From NCBI GenBank assembly GCA_026018925.1, contig JAKSZU010000005.1:24616779-24680778 (forward strand): a stretch of 64,000 nt of DNA, read 5' to 3'. The translations under genes and the position numbers were made by a program. Source of the stretch: Tupaia tana. Lineage: Eukaryota > Chordata > Mammalia > Scandentia > Tupaiidae. Under the pieces are notes generated by a model. The model was not told where the DNA came from. It searched no databases and was given only the letters and a program-made list of their open reading frames with translations. Each line of letters opens with the position of its first letter. Within the stretch, counting starts at the first letter, position 1. This document shows positions 1 to 10,705 of the stretch, one piece after another.

Positions 1-237
1 AAAAGCTCATTTATTTCCCAAGACAGAGAGAAAAAGAAAAAAGCAGGTACCTGCAACAGGATCCTCATGCCATGATCCACCGCCTGGCCCTGCAGTCAGC
101 CAGGACCATCACACACTCCTGGGAGTATGCCTAGCATGTTGAGGCACACCTGGGCCACAAACCTGGAACCTTCCTGTGTGACCTCTAATATTGCACAGCC
201 GAAACCCCTACTGCCTGTCCAACCACAGCCTGGCCTA
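1..237 (-). mobile_element. SINE-B copy, 5' and 3' ends approximate
   Basis: tRNA-derived SINE in minus orientation: A-rich tail at the left (read as TTTATTT), body motifs 'atgatccacc', 'cagccaggac' and 'cctggaaccttcc', and a decayed tRNA head ending near 'agcctggcc'. The same body recurs about fourteen times in the window, which defines the group. The copy may start outside the window. Confidence 0.6.
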
Positions 238-1061
238 AGGTTATTTTGAAGCCACTAACACACTGTCTACCATGCACTGCCAAAGCTATCACCACTGTAT
301 GCATGTACATGACTTAGTGATCCTATAGAGCTATGTGGTTTTTTTTCTTCTCCTAGAATCTCTCCATGAGGATAGTGACTGAAAGTTGTGGTGGGAGGGA
401 AGCTTTGAATCTTAGATTCTGAAAAATGGAGGGTGATCCACAGGCAGGGATTAGGGACGGGGAGCGGTGGGGACTAGGAAATCGAGAAGATAAAGAGGAC
501 TTAGAGAGAAAGTGAAGGACTGATGCAGAAAGCAGATGGCCTGGGAGATCAGAATACTAATCCAGAGACAGAGGCTGGTGAGACCAGGCAGGCCCTAGTT
601 AAAGCAAGTCTGGAGAGAAGACAGATGTAGTGGGCATTTGGCCTTTTTTGGGGCATCCAGAGTTTTCCAATGCTCTTCTTATATTCAAGCAATTGCCTGT
701 CTTCTGAGTCCCTCTTCCCATGGAAGAGACAGAAAGGGACTTTCTCAGGCTCCCTTGCAGCTAGGAGACAGATATGACCATGTGATCAGGTCTGCCAATT
801 AGACGTGTTTCACTTTGGAAGTGAGTCCTGGGGGAAGCAGGCAGGCAGGGCCTAGGCCCGTGTGGGCCTAGATGGGGCAGAACCACCGGCGCTCAGAGGC
901 AGAATAACAGAAGCTGACAGCAGTGTCCAGGGCCTCTGACAACAGAGGTATCTATGGCCTGTGCTAGCAGTGGAGGTAGATGCCACCCTGGAGCAGTTCT
1001 GAAGGAAGATTTGGATGTTGCCCCAACATGTAGCACGGGCCCTCTTGAAATTTCTACTGTT
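238..1061. other. No gene seen; unassigned sequence
   Basis: No convincing open frame, RNA gene or recognisable repeat. The 360-620 part is purine-rich on the plus strand, without a clean repeat unit. Confidence 0.4.
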
Positions 1062-1312
1062 CTTTAATTTTTTTATTTTTATTTAAAAATTTGTTACAGG
1101 GTGCATGTGCCTACTGGAGAGAAAGAGAGAGAGAAAAAGCACCCCATTGGGGGATGGCCACAGCAATCCCCTCTCATTCATTCTCCTCTTGGGATTCTGG
1201 GCATGCACACACATGCACTCAGAGTGCTTCCCAAGCCTTTGGGTCCAGGACTCGAGCTGTACAGATGGTCATGTGGGATCCATTTGCCTCAACTACCATG
1301 CCATTGGCTGGC
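1062..1312 (-). mobile_element. SINE-A related copy, diverged
   Basis: Minus orientation, from a T-rich tail through 'ttacagggtgcatgtgc', 'gatggccacagcaatcccct' and 'gggtccaggactcgagct' to 'ccattggctggccc', the reversed tRNA head. It is more diverged than the 5215 copy. The 76-84 aa frames here are SINE translations. Confidence 0.75.
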
Positions 1313-1421
1313 CCAATTCCTGCTTTTCTAAATTAAAAAGTCACTTTCTGCTGAAATGATCAGAGTGTACCTTTGTTTTTGCAAATATAAACTCTGAGAG
1401 AAGGTTAAAAAGGCAAGGACC

Positions 1422-1705
1422 GGGACCAACGGATGGCATAATGGTTACTTTGCTAGACTCCCACATAATTGACTGTGGTTCGAGTCCTGGGACCAGTGAC
1501 TTAAAACACATGCTGGACACATTTGTGTGTGTGTGCCCAAAATCCCAAGAGGAAGGTAGAGGAGAAGGGACTGTGATATGGCCATACCCCCAGGGGGTGA
1601 TTCTTTCTGTCTCTCTGTATCTCTGTTTCTCTGTCTCTCTTGTCTCTTTGGCGAGTGTGTTCACCTTATAACAAAAATCTCTCTTAAAAAAAAAAAAAAA
1701 AAAAA
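1422..1705 (+). mobile_element. SINE-A long copy with target-site duplication
   Basis: Head 'gggaccaacggatggcataatgg' region with B box 'ggttcgagtcc', CT-rich 3' part and a poly-A tail of about 20. Near-identical flanks 'ggcaaggacc' and 'gacaaggacc' indicate LINE-mediated insertion. Confidence 0.9.
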
Positions 1706-1955
1706 GACAAGGACCTGGGCTCAGAATGGCAAGGCAAGAGCCCCATTGCTAGGCCATGGCCTGGAGGGCAGCCACTGTGTCCTAGGCTGGGTTTTAGGTC
1801 TTGATTTTGAAGAACCAGGGGCATTAGATAAGAATGGAGCAGAGGCTGCAAACCAGAAGAGCCTGAAGTTCCCTTCTCATCTATATGCATGCTTAGGGGC
1901 AGTGAAAAACTTCCTGGGCAAACTACCCTTAGGCTGAGAGCCAGTGAGATGTCCC
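1706..1955. other. No gene seen
   Basis: Nothing recognisable apart from the right-hand target-site duplication of the preceding SINE. It may be part of the following LTR, too diverged to call. Confidence 0.3.
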
Positions 1956-2228
1956 AACTGTCCAGGAGAGGACATAGAGATGCAGGGGAGAAGGTCACGT
2001 GAAGATAGAGACAGAGACTGGAGCAATGTTGCCACAAGTTGGTGAGCACCAAGAGCCACCAGAAGCCAGTCAAGGAAGGGAGTCTCCCCTTGAAGCCTTC
2101 AGAAAGACCCTGGCCCTGCTGACACCTTGGCCTTGAACTTCTAGCCCCCAAAACTGTGGGAGTAAATACCTGTTATTTTGTCAGCACAAAACAACAGGGC
2201 TGACCACCACAGCCCTAGAAAACTTAAG
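1956..2228 (+). mobile_element. MLT1-type MaLR solo LTR, 3' part
   Basis: Follows the MLT1 order: 'gagaaggtcacgtgaagat', 'gccacaagttgg', 'ccaccagaagcc', 'ctgacaccttggcc', 'cttctagcccccaaaactgtg', 'ctgttattttgtcag', 'cagccctagaaaactta'. It is an old non-autonomous LTR relic with no internal region. Recognised from the known consensus pattern, not by search. Confidence 0.75.
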
Positions 2229-2627
2229 TCATCACAAGACGCAAGTGTTTGAGGGCTGGAATGGATTCCCTAAAGGCCTGACAGCAGTATTCTTCACCCA
2301 AGCTGAATAAATATATTAGCTAGAGAATTTAATTAAAAGGCATTATGCAAATCCAATCCAAGAAGCAATTGGTCCACCATGGCAATCCTAACTGTGTGAA
2401 CGAGTGCAGGGGTAAGAAATTTCTCTCCTGTGTTTCCGCCATGGTTATCAGTACAGCCATGGTTCATGGCTGCCCTGGGGACCCCCTTTCTACAGGGCTC
2501 ATTTGGTCTTACAAACTGGGTTAATTCTATGTAAACACAGATTTATAAATCTGTATTAGTAAGACTGAGTTCATTTATGAGTTAGGGAAAAATGCACAAC
2601 GCTGATTTGCTTTACTTTCCAGCCATG
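2229..2627. other. No gene seen
   Basis: AT-rich single-copy-looking DNA. Scattered 'ccatgg' words begin near 2440 and grade into the next feature. Confidence 0.35.
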
Positions 2628-2696
2628 TTGGGTAGTCCATGGCTAGCTTGGCCATGGCTGGTTTAGCCATGGTTTGGTAGTCCATGGCTGGTTTGG
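2628..2696 (+). repeat. Short imperfect direct repeat (ccatggct words)
   Basis: The block 'ggtagtccatggct' occurs at about 2630 and again at about 2674 (44-bp period), with further 'ccatggctggttt' words between. About 1.5 units of a very short minisatellite-like duplication. Confidence 0.6.
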
Positions 2697-2699
2697 CAC

Positions 2700-2958
2700 C
2701 GATTTGTTGTTGTTGTTTTAGGGCATGTGCACTTGCCAGAGAGAGCACAAGAGTGAGACAGCAAGAGGAAGAGAAAATGAGAAATCATTCCCCAGGGGCA
2801 AGGTCACACCACAATCCCTTCTCCTCCACTGTCCTCTCAGGATGTGGGGTGTGCACGCACACATGCCCAGCGTTTTTCAAGCTGCTGGGTCCATGATTTG
2901 AACCACTCAGTGAGCCAAGTGGGATTCAGCTGCCTTAACCTCTACAGTATTTGATGGC
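2700..2958 (-). mobile_element. SINE-A related copy, diverged
   Basis: Minus orientation: (ttg)n tail, 'gggcatgtgcacttgccag', 'cacaatcccttctcctcca', 'gctgctgggtcc' and a decayed head. No clear target-site duplication. Confidence 0.75.
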
Positions 2959-3560
2959 CCTTGATACTCAAATTTAATGGTTCCTTATTTCACATTATCC
3001 CCAACTTAGATCATTTTTCCCTGAAGATATCCTCCCTTCCAAGATAATTTCTCCCCATTAAAAAACAGTGTGGAGAGACTGGGTAGTATTATTCAGAATT
3101 CTTCTTCAAGGCTGATAAGAATCCAGCTTTTAAGGACACCATTCAATTTTTTGTACACTATTTTGAAAGCCTTGCTTTTTTTTCAGTTCCAAAAAATCCA
3201 CTCATGCCATCCAAAACTTCTTTCTTATTCAAGCAATTACAATTACTTCTATCTGAGACCAAAAAACAAAGGAGGACTTTGAAATGGCTGAGGGCCGTTA
3301 GGACAGACCTGTGCCTCCCCCAGCCTCCAGGGACGGACCCGAGGAAGGGAGGTCCTGGGAGTTGACAGACACCCTGAAACGGAAGGACTGTTGGGAAAAA
3401 GCTGTTATAAGCTCAGATCTACCATATTCATCTTTTTGAAAACAGAGGCATAATCATGAGCCAGGAAATTGCTCTGGGAGCCTTCCAGTTGGGAGCGCAG
3501 AGATCAGGAGGAAATGAAAACAGGGAGTGGAATGTTAGGTGTTCTCACACACGCCGCCTC
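2959..3560. other. No gene seen
   Basis: AT-rich, then GC-richer sequence. The longest frame is 70 aa with no family resemblance. Confidence 0.35.
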
Positions 3561-3640
3561 CTTGGGTCTTCGTTTAGAGATGAGGAAACTGAGACTTGGA
3601 GAAGGGGAGGAGTTAGCACATCATATGCCGGGCAAGTGTG
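3561..3640 (-). mobile_element. MIR fragment
   Basis: The core 'tagagatgaggaaactgaga' region is the reverse complement of the MIR 'cctcagtttcctcatct' core. Boundaries are uncertain. Confidence 0.45.
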
Positions 3641-4392
3641 AGGGGTAGGTCCAGCTGCCAGCTTTTCTGTCTGCTGCTCCTGTTTCTCCCAGTATAAGGC
3701 CACATCAGGGCTTTCTCGTGGTGGACCCGGAATCCCCACGGAGGGATTCTGGTGGGCTCGAACCCTTTGTCCTTCAGTTCTTGGGGCAGATGGGCAGGTT
3801 AGGCACCTAAGTACCCAGGCCATGTGTTTGTTGGAAGTGGAAACTCTCAGAAAGCATTGGTGAAGAGGGACCGAGTTGTAATCATGAGGCAGCTGGGAGT
3901 GGTCGCACATTCATTGCCTCATCTTCTTAACATTTAGCACAGGTAGTTTTAGCTGACACTCGCTTTGTCCTGCATGCCACAAGTGGCCACTGTCACTAGA
4001 GAGCTGCACAGCTGGGGCTGGAAGCTGCTTGGCTTGACTCCTGAGGCCCCATTCTCCCATGGCCCCAACACAGCCAGGAGACGAGCAGGCACCCGGGTCT
4101 CGGCTCTCAGTGATTGACATTCTCACTGCTCTGCTGGCCTAGGTCCTGTACTGAGCCCAGTACATTTTCTCTTCTCTGGCCTTGTTTGGGCATTCTGCTG
4201 AGGCAGGATAGATTACCCTCTTCCCACCCCTACCCCCGCAAAGCCCAGCTCAGATGTGGAGATGATACCATTACTCACATAATCAAGCTTTCTGGGGGAG
4301 AGCAGGGCAAGCTCCCAGGTAGGTCCTAGATGTCTTGAGAGAGCAGAAAAAGGAGGCTGCCTTTTTAATTTTTTAAGACTATATACAATTTA
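3641..4392. other. No gene seen
   Basis: Mixed composition. Overlapping frames of up to 121 aa on both strands show no motif or family resemblance. Confidence 0.35.
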
Positions 4393-4634
4393 GGGACCAG
4401 CAGATGGCATAATGGTTACGTTGCTGGACTCCCGCATAGTTGACTATGGTTTGAGTCCTGGACCCAGCAACTTAAAACTCATGCTGGGCACATGTGTGTG
4501 CATGCCCAAGATCTCAAAAGGAGAATGGAGAAGAAGGGACTGTGGTGTGGCCATCCCCCGGGGTGATTTCTTGCTTTCTGTCCCTCTGTCTCTCTGGCGA
4601 GCACATGTGTCCTATAGCAAAAATCTCTCAAAAC
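4393..4634 (+). mobile_element. SINE-A long copy, tail expanded into a microsatellite
   Basis: Starts 'gggaccagcagatggcataa' and ends 'agcaaaaatctctcaaaac'. The target-site duplication is 'ctatatacaattta' on the left and 'catatataattta' right of the microsatellite, so the TA/CA array grew in the SINE tail. Confidence 0.9.
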
Positions 4635-4667
4635 TATATATATACATATATATATACACACACACAC

Positions 4668-4712
<45 letters not shown>

Positions 4713-4806
4713 TATACACACACACATATATATATGTATATATATATATACACATATATATATACACACACACATATATATATGTATATATATATACACA
4801 TATATA
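4635..4806. repeat. Compound (TA)n/(CA)n microsatellite with ~46-bp higher-order unit
   Basis: Alternating TA and CA runs. The pattern CACA-(TA)n-CACACACACA-(TA)n-TG-(TA)n repeats a little over twice with a period near 46 bp. The 87-131 aa YIYI/THTH frames here are repeat translations. Confidence 0.95.
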
Positions 4807-5006
4807 ATTTAAAGTTTGTTTATTTCTTCTATGATTGAGAATTGTAGAGACAGAGAGATGGGGTCCCAATGTCACGATCCACCCCTAGCCTTGGCCAGCC
4901 CAAGATCCTGGGCATGGCTGTACCTAGCATACTCATGGAGGTCTCTGAATGTGAACCCAGAATCCTCCCATGTGGATCAGCCTTGCTGAACATTTTACAT
5001 CTGGCC
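4807..5006 (-). mobile_element. SINE-B copy
   Basis: Minus orientation: 'gtttatttcttctatga' tail, 'cacgatccacccctagcct', 'catactcatggaggtctc', then the reversed tRNA head 'acatctggccct'. Confidence 0.85.
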
Positions 5007-5214
5007 CTAGACTTGGGGTCTGTGTGTTTTTAGGGAGTGGGCCCAGAGTGAGGGTCCTACACATAGGCAGGGGCTTGTGTGGGTTGAATCTCCTACAGTT
5101 TACAAAAGACATGAGCTTCGGGGCATCCTGACCAGCTGTGGGGCAGGGGGCAAAGGGGTTAGTATGGCGAGGCCTAAAATCTGTCAACAGTCAACTATCA
5201 AAAACTGGGTTTTG

Positions 5215-5501
5215 GGAACCAGCAGTTAGCGTAATGGCTATGTCGCTGGTCTCCCACGTGGTCGACCGTGGTTCGCGTCCCGGACCCGGTGGCTTAAAAC
5301 TCACGCCAGGCATGTGTGCGTGCGTGCCCAAGATCCCGAGAGGAGAACGAAGGAGAAGGGATTGAGGCGTGACCATCCCCCCTGGGGGGTGATTTCTCGC
5401 TTTCTGTCTCTATGTCTCTCTGTCTGTCTGGCGAGCGCACGAGCCCTATAGCAAAAACCACTCCAAAAAACAAACAAACAAACAAAACAAAACAAAACAA
5501 T
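5215..5501 (+). mobile_element. SINE-A long, young full-length copy
   Basis: Best reference copy for SINE-A. The tRNA head has an A box ('ttagcgtaatggct') and a B box ('ggttcgcgtcc'), followed by 'ggtggctt'. The body carries 'cgtgcccaagatcc', the 'ccccctggggg' palindrome and CT-rich sequence, then 'gagcgcac', 'cctatagcaaaaacc' and an A-rich tail. It lies between exact 15-bp duplications 'aaaaactgggttttg' (5200-5214, 5502-5516). Many CpGs remain. Transcription would be by Pol III from the internal boxes; mobilisation presumably by L1. Confidence 0.96.
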
Positions 5502-5516
5502 AAAAACTGGGTTTTG

Positions 5517-6649
5517 ACTCTTTATTTCAAAGAGTCCATCCACCTTTTATTATTCCCACCTCCCAAAAAGGCTCTAATTGTATTTGTCTTCTCAGAATCT
5601 GAGCTCAGAGTTACGTTCTCTTTTTCCCACTGAGGCTGCCTGTAAGGAGATTTGGTGTTTTGGAGTTACTGCGAGATATTGCAGATGGTGTGCTGTGGAT
5701 GCCAGCTTCCCTTAATGGGATTCCAGGAACAGCTGTGGTGAGTCTGAGCAAGAAACGACTTAGCAGAGGTGTTGAGGGACCAACATCTCCTCCTCCAGAA
5801 AAGAGATTTACCAAGGTAGCCATGGCATAGCTACAATGAGACATGTCACAGCCAAGGAAGATATCCATCTCTAAGAAGCAGGGGTTTTCTTTCAACTAGA
5901 TTTTTGGAAGGTTTGACTAGCACAAAACTTCAGGTCAGTTTCACTGAGCTGAGAAGCACATTGTGGCCTGAGCATTTCCAATCCCCTTCCTTGCAATCTG
6001 TAGGACAAAATACCCCCATGTAAGTCTTGTCAAGTTTAGGTTGTGACCTCTTTATTCGTTCACAGACCACCCAAATGTCTTGTTTATTTGCTAGTTCCAA
6101 GAACCGTGATCTCCGCTCTCGTGGCATAGTCCTGAATGTTTCTGGGTGCCCTTGCACAGTGACCCAGCTGGCCACTTGCCCTTTGGGAGGGACTAGGAGG
6201 GTTGCTGGTGTGTCTCCTGGTGGGCCACATCCTCCTTTGACCATATCTTGGATTCTCCCGATTTTCTCATAGTCAGCGATACCCTGAAGAGAGAAGAGAA
6301 TCCACCACTAGCTCACCTCCCAGATTGGGCATCTTCCGGTCGTGCACTCAGCCAGCACCCACACATGGAGAGTATCGATGTGTCTTGCCCAACCCCTTAC
6401 TATTCTGTGGAGTATTTATTCAAGAGCCTTAATGTCTCTCCTGAAATCTGACTGCCATCTGCTGCCCATCAGGACTATGAGTGGGCTTGTAGAAGTCTGA
6501 ATGCTAGCTGTAGAAATCAACTGTCTTTCACCAACCAAAAATTGTGAGTGTAGATTCATGAGGAAGCAGGCACTCCACTTCCTGGACAATTTAAGTCTCA
6601 GCTCTGGCCTAGCCAGGACATCTGGTTAAACACATTTTGACAATCCAGA
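5517..6649. other. No gene seen
   Basis: Single-copy-looking DNA. Frames of 94 aa (5611-5895) and 104 aa (5930-6244) on the minus strand have no recognisable domain and no supporting splice or poly(A) context that I can judge. Confidence 0.35.
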
Positions 6650-7112
6650 AGTGTAGGAGAAAAGAAAAAGGAACAGGAAAAGGCAGAAAAAACAGTTCAT
6701 ACTGGACTTTGACACATCTAGAATATGTTGTTGTAATTGTTATGGTAACCACTAGAAGAATATGAAAAATGTACAATTTCTAATCTAATAGAGAGTGAAA
6801 TGAGATTAAAAAATCTGTAATACGCAATTCCATTCATTGTAAGTGGGCTAAATGTTCTACATCAGTACAAAGTTTCTCAGACTGAACAAAAACAGAACCC
6901 AGAAATGAAGATACATCTAAAATATAAGAAAGATACAGAAAGTTTGAAAGAAAGGAATTTAAGATGTAACATGCAAATATTAAATAAATGAAAACTGGTA
7001 TTGTTCTATTAATATTATATGTATTATGTCTTAGGATGAAAACCATAATCAGTATTATAGATAATAATCATTTCATAATAATAAAAGCTTTAATATTCCA
7101 GAAAGATACAAT

Positions 7113-7153
<41 letters not shown>

Positions 7154-7900
7154 TTGCTATAGGGCACAAACCCTTTCCAGAGGTAGAAGGGAAAATGAGA
7201 AATCACTCCAAGGAGAGATGGCCACACCACAATCCCTTCTCCTCCATTCTCCTCTTAGGATTTTGGGCATGCACACAGAATTTAAAAAAAAAAAAATCAA
7301 TAACAAAAATAATTGGAAAATTCCCATTTGTTTGGAAGTTAGTCACTACTTTTCTAAAGAACCTATTGGACAAAGAAAAAAAATCATAATGGAAATTAGA
7401 AAATATTTTTAAATAAATCATTATTAACTACTATATACCAGATTTTTGTGATGCAGCTGAAAACCATGCTTGGAGGAAAATGTATAGCCATAAAGGCTTA
7501 TATTGAAAGAATATAGACTAAAAAAAAAATCAATGAGTAAGAATTTATCTCAGGAAGTTTGAAGAACAGCAAGAAAATAAATCTAAGTTAAGTAGAAGTA
7601 GGAGTACAATAAATATTGTGCCCAAAAATAAGGACTTAGAAAAAATACACATAAAAACAAGGATTAAGAAAGCCAAAGATTGGTTCTTTGAGAAGACTAA
7701 TAAAACTTAGAATTCTCTGACAAAACTGTTACAGAAGATACAGAGTAAAAAAAAATCTGTTAGGAATGATAAAAGAATATAGAGAATTTTTCCAAAGATT
7801 ATACCAATCCTGAAAAGAGAACAAACAAATTAGGTTACATTTGAAAATTTAGGTAAAATGGACAAAGTTCTCAGCTCAGGAACATGAATTCTACAATTTT
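6650..7900 (+). mobile_element. Decayed L1 ORF2 segment with a SINE inside
   Basis: A-rich plus-strand sequence with L1 ORF2-like words: 'aagtgggctaaatg', 'gaggaaaatgtatagcc..aaaggctta', and 'aagccaaagattggttctttgagaagactaataaaa' split over 7670-7706. Frames are broken throughout, so this is a dead relic. The SINE at 7116-7282 interrupts it. Subfamily not determinable by eye. Confidence 0.55.
7116..7282 (-). mobile_element. SINE-A copy, head missing (5'-truncated)
   Basis: Poly-T (~28) then 'tttttgctatagggcac' and 'ccattctcctcttagg', ending at 'gcatgcacacag' without the tRNA part. 5' truncation is normal for LINE-driven insertion; this copy has no internal promoter. Confidence 0.85.
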
Positions 7901-7914
7901 TAAGATTGAGACCA

Positions 7915-8173
7915 TAGAGCCAGCAGATGATGAAATGATTACATTTCTGGATTCTAACATGGCTGACTGTGGTTCGAGTCCCGGACCCAGAGGCTTGAAA
8001 CTCATGCCCGGTGCAAGTGTGTGCATGCCCAAAATCCTGAGAGGAGAATGGAGGAGAGGAGATTATGGCATGGCTATCTCCCCTAGGGATGATCTCTTGC
8101 TTTCTGTCTAAGTGTCTCTCTCCAGTGGGCACACATGCCCTATAGCAAAAATCTCTCTCTTGAAAATAAAAAA
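7915..8173 (+). mobile_element. SINE-A long copy, moderately diverged
   Basis: Head with B box 'ggttcgagtccc' and tail 'ctatagcaaaaatctctctct'. Imperfect flanking duplication 'aagattgagacca' / 'aagactaagacca'. Confidence 0.9.
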
Positions 8174-8285
8174 CAAGACTAAGACCAGAACCTATTCCAC
8201 ATTACATTGCTTATCTCATGCTATACACTGGAACTTGGTCTTGACAATTCCAGCTTCGTGTGCGTTAGAGAAATAACTATCTTAG

Positions 8286-8554
8286 GGACCAGCAGTTAGC
8301 GTAATGGCTATGTCGCTGGACTCCCATGTAGTCAACCGCGGTTCAAGTCCTGGACCTGGTGGCTTAAACTCACGCTGGGTGCATGTGCATGCGTGCCCAC
8401 AATCCTGAGAAGAGAATGGAGGAGAAGGGATTGCGGCGTGGCCATCCCCCCTGAGGGGTGATTTCTCACTTTCTGTCTCTATCTCTCTCTGTCTTTCTGG
8501 CAAGCGCATGCACCCTATAGCAAACCCCCCCCCCCAAAAAAAAAAAAAAAAGTA
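8286..8554 (+). mobile_element. SINE-A long, young copy
   Basis: Near-intact head ('cagttagcgtaatggctatg'), a C-run followed by an A-run tail, and a long flanking duplication 'gagaaataactatcttag' on both sides. Confidence 0.95.
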
Positions 8555-8579
8555 AAGAGAAATAACTATCTTAGTTCAC

Positions 8580-9300
8580 AGTTTAGCCCTCAAGAAGGAT
8601 GTGGTTGGTCACTCATTCGACAAGATCCTCTGGAGTCTTAGAGGCAGGAGGCGGCATCTGCTACGCCCATTGAGATCTCTTCTGTCCCACCCTCCCTGGA
8701 ATGGGCATGGAGCAAACCCAGGAGCATGCTTTGTCCTTACACCGCGGCTCACATAAGTGGTTAAAATCAGTTCCCAGAGTGGGGGAAATTGCCGAGAATG
8801 AGCCAGCCCCCACCTGGGAGGCCTTTTCCTGAGGTACAGGTTCCTGGGGCCAGGATTTTAACCCATCTTCACGCTATTTACTGGCAGGTTCCCTGCTTGC
8901 CTCCAGATTGTGCTGTGACAACACGGAGTCCCCTAGGGTGGCTTCAGAAATTCCCAGAACTGGCTGTCAGAGGGCAGGCCCCCATGCAACTTCAGCTTGC
9001 TAAGTGCAAAACGGAACACCACCGCAGCACTTTTCTCCCACACGCAGAGACCTCTCGCTGGGCTGCAAAACACAGACATTAAAAGCAATCCCTGTGGATT
9101 CAGCGTGACAGCCATGAATGTCGTACTTGTGCCTGGGCCGACCCTTCCTGACTCTGCCTTGCAGAAGACAACCAGGGTGTGTGGGCGGTGGTGGGAGGAG
9201 GCCCTCTGCAGAGCTGCTGCCCCAGCTCCATGCGGCACCTCGGTTGTGCTTTCTGCTCTGAAAATGCCTCAGAAACAGCAGACTGGCCCTAACGTCTTTT
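8580..9300. other. No gene seen; GC-richer single-copy-looking DNA
   Basis: Frames of 97-115 aa overlap on both strands (8789-9344), which is expected from low stop density. No family resemblance. A T-run at 9298-9316 starts an unassigned A-tailed element. Confidence 0.35.
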
Positions 9301-9530
9301 TTTTTTTTTTTTTTAAGGATTATTTTATTGAATTTTATTTGTGACTTCTGATCATGTCTGCTCTTAGTAGTAAAAGTTAGTGCAGAACAGTGGGACCCTC
9401 ACCTGTGGGGCGATCGTGAACCAGTAGTCAAGGAAGGGTGAGTGGCCTGCACTGCTAGCCCCTTGCCAAGCCAATTATTTTTGGTGTTTTATTTTTCCCT
9501 AAATGTAGTAAGATTTTTCCCTACCATCTT

Positions 9531-9590
9531 AAAAAAAAAAAAAAAATCATTATCGGGGACCAGCAGGTGGTGGTTAAGATGCTGGCCTCC
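9531..9590 (+). repeat. Partial duplicate of a SINE-A/flank junction
   Basis: 'taccatctta', an A-run and 'atcattat', then a SINE-A head up to 'gctggcctcc'. The same order, including non-SINE flank, is found at 10381-10450. The copy breaks off inside the head. Confidence 0.7.
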
Positions 9591-9629
9591 TTGGCTGTAA
9601 TCGTTTTGGCTTGACTGCTCTGTACACTT

Positions 9630-9865
9630 TTAACAAAGTTTATTTATTATTTCTTCCATGAGAGAGACACAGAAAGAGAGGGAGAGAGGGACCCAAACAG
9701 GGTCTTGAAATTGTGCCCTGGCCCAGCCTCAGCCATCCAGGACCGCAGGTGCTCGCTGGTTGGTCTGTCTAGGGAGACCTCAGGTGGCACCCAGTACCTT
9801 CTCATATGGCTTCTGGGTCAAGCGTTGTCATGGCTGTGTCACTGTGGCTGACCACAGTCTTGTAC
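9630..9865 (-). mobile_element. SINE-B copy, diverged
   Basis: Minus orientation: 'gtttatttattatttcttc' tail, 'gagagacacag', 'cagggtcttgaaattgtg', 'cagcctcagcc' and 'agggagacctcagg'. Head decayed. Confidence 0.6.
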
Positions 9866-10104
9866 TTCTAATTTTCATCTCTATGGTGAGTCAGTGATGT
9901 TGATTCTTTTTCAAATGGTCGCTTCAGTTATAGTCTCAACCGTGGAAAGCTTCCTCCCCGCACCCAGTTCACAGAAAGCAATAATCTACGAACACTTAAC
10001 TCTGTGCAGGTCCTACCAGAGCATCTGGTTTTGTATACCTCCCTGTCCATGTGCACCTCCTCTGTCCGTGCAGGCTGGTGGGTTCAGAGTGATGCCTGAT
10101 AGAA

Positions 10105-10262
10105 AGATCTTTGCAGTAAGAAGAGCTGGATTCGAATTTTTCCTGTTACCTACCCACTGTGGGGCATGGGCAAGTTACCGATGTTTTCGAACTTCAATCC
10201 CCTCCTCTACACTGGGCAGCTCGTCCTGCTTTGGTGAGTAGTATTACTTGGTTGAGCTATAC
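10105..10262 (+). mobile_element. MIR element
   Basis: 'gaagagctggattcgaattt', '..acctacccactgtggggcatgg', 'gcaagttaccgatg' and 'cttcaatcccctcctct' follow the MIR head-to-core order. Old and diverged. Confidence 0.6.
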
Positions 10263-10408
10263 ACAAACAAAAGGTCTTGTTTTCTTCATTTGTCCCTCCA
10301 ACTGAGCCATGTGAAACTGTGCCATGTCCCTTTTCCTGCTGCATAGGGAAATGACAACTTGGTCAGCTTCCTTATGTTTTTACCATCTTAAAAAACAAAA
10401 TCATTATA

Positions 10409-10686
10409 AGGGACCAGCAGATGGTGTGGTGGTTAAGGTGCTGGCCTCCCACATGGTTGACTGTGGTTCAGTCCTGGACCTGTGGCTTACAAATCATGTC
10501 GGGTGCATGTGCTCGTGTGACCAAAACCCTAGGAGGAGAATGGAGGAGAAGTGATTGCGGTGTGGCAATCCCCTCTGGGGGGGGGGGGTGGGGTGGGGTG
10601 ATTTCTCACTTTCCCTCTCCCTGTCTTTCTCTCTATCTCTCTTTGGTGAGTGTATGCACCCTCTGGCAAAGACAACCTAAAAAAAA
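10409..10686 (+). mobile_element. SINE-A long copy with G-run
   Basis: Starts 'gggaccagcagatggtgtgg', then B box 'ggttcagtcctgg'. The central palindrome has expanded into a G-rich run (10577-10602). Flanks 'aatcattata' repeat at about 10399-10408 and 10687-10696. Confidence 0.9.
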
Positions 10687-10705
10687 TAAATAAAAATCAT
10701 TATAG

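Noticed and set aside
4412..4838. YIYI/THTH frames of 87-131 aa
   Set aside because: Translations of the TA/CA microsatellite.
6650..7900. Possible active L1 or L1 protein gene
   Set aside because: Frames are broken many times and only ORF2-like fragments remain.
10577..10602. G-rich run as a regulatory G-quadruplex
   Set aside because: It lies inside a SINE copy at the position of the family palindrome, so slippage expansion is sufficient explanation.
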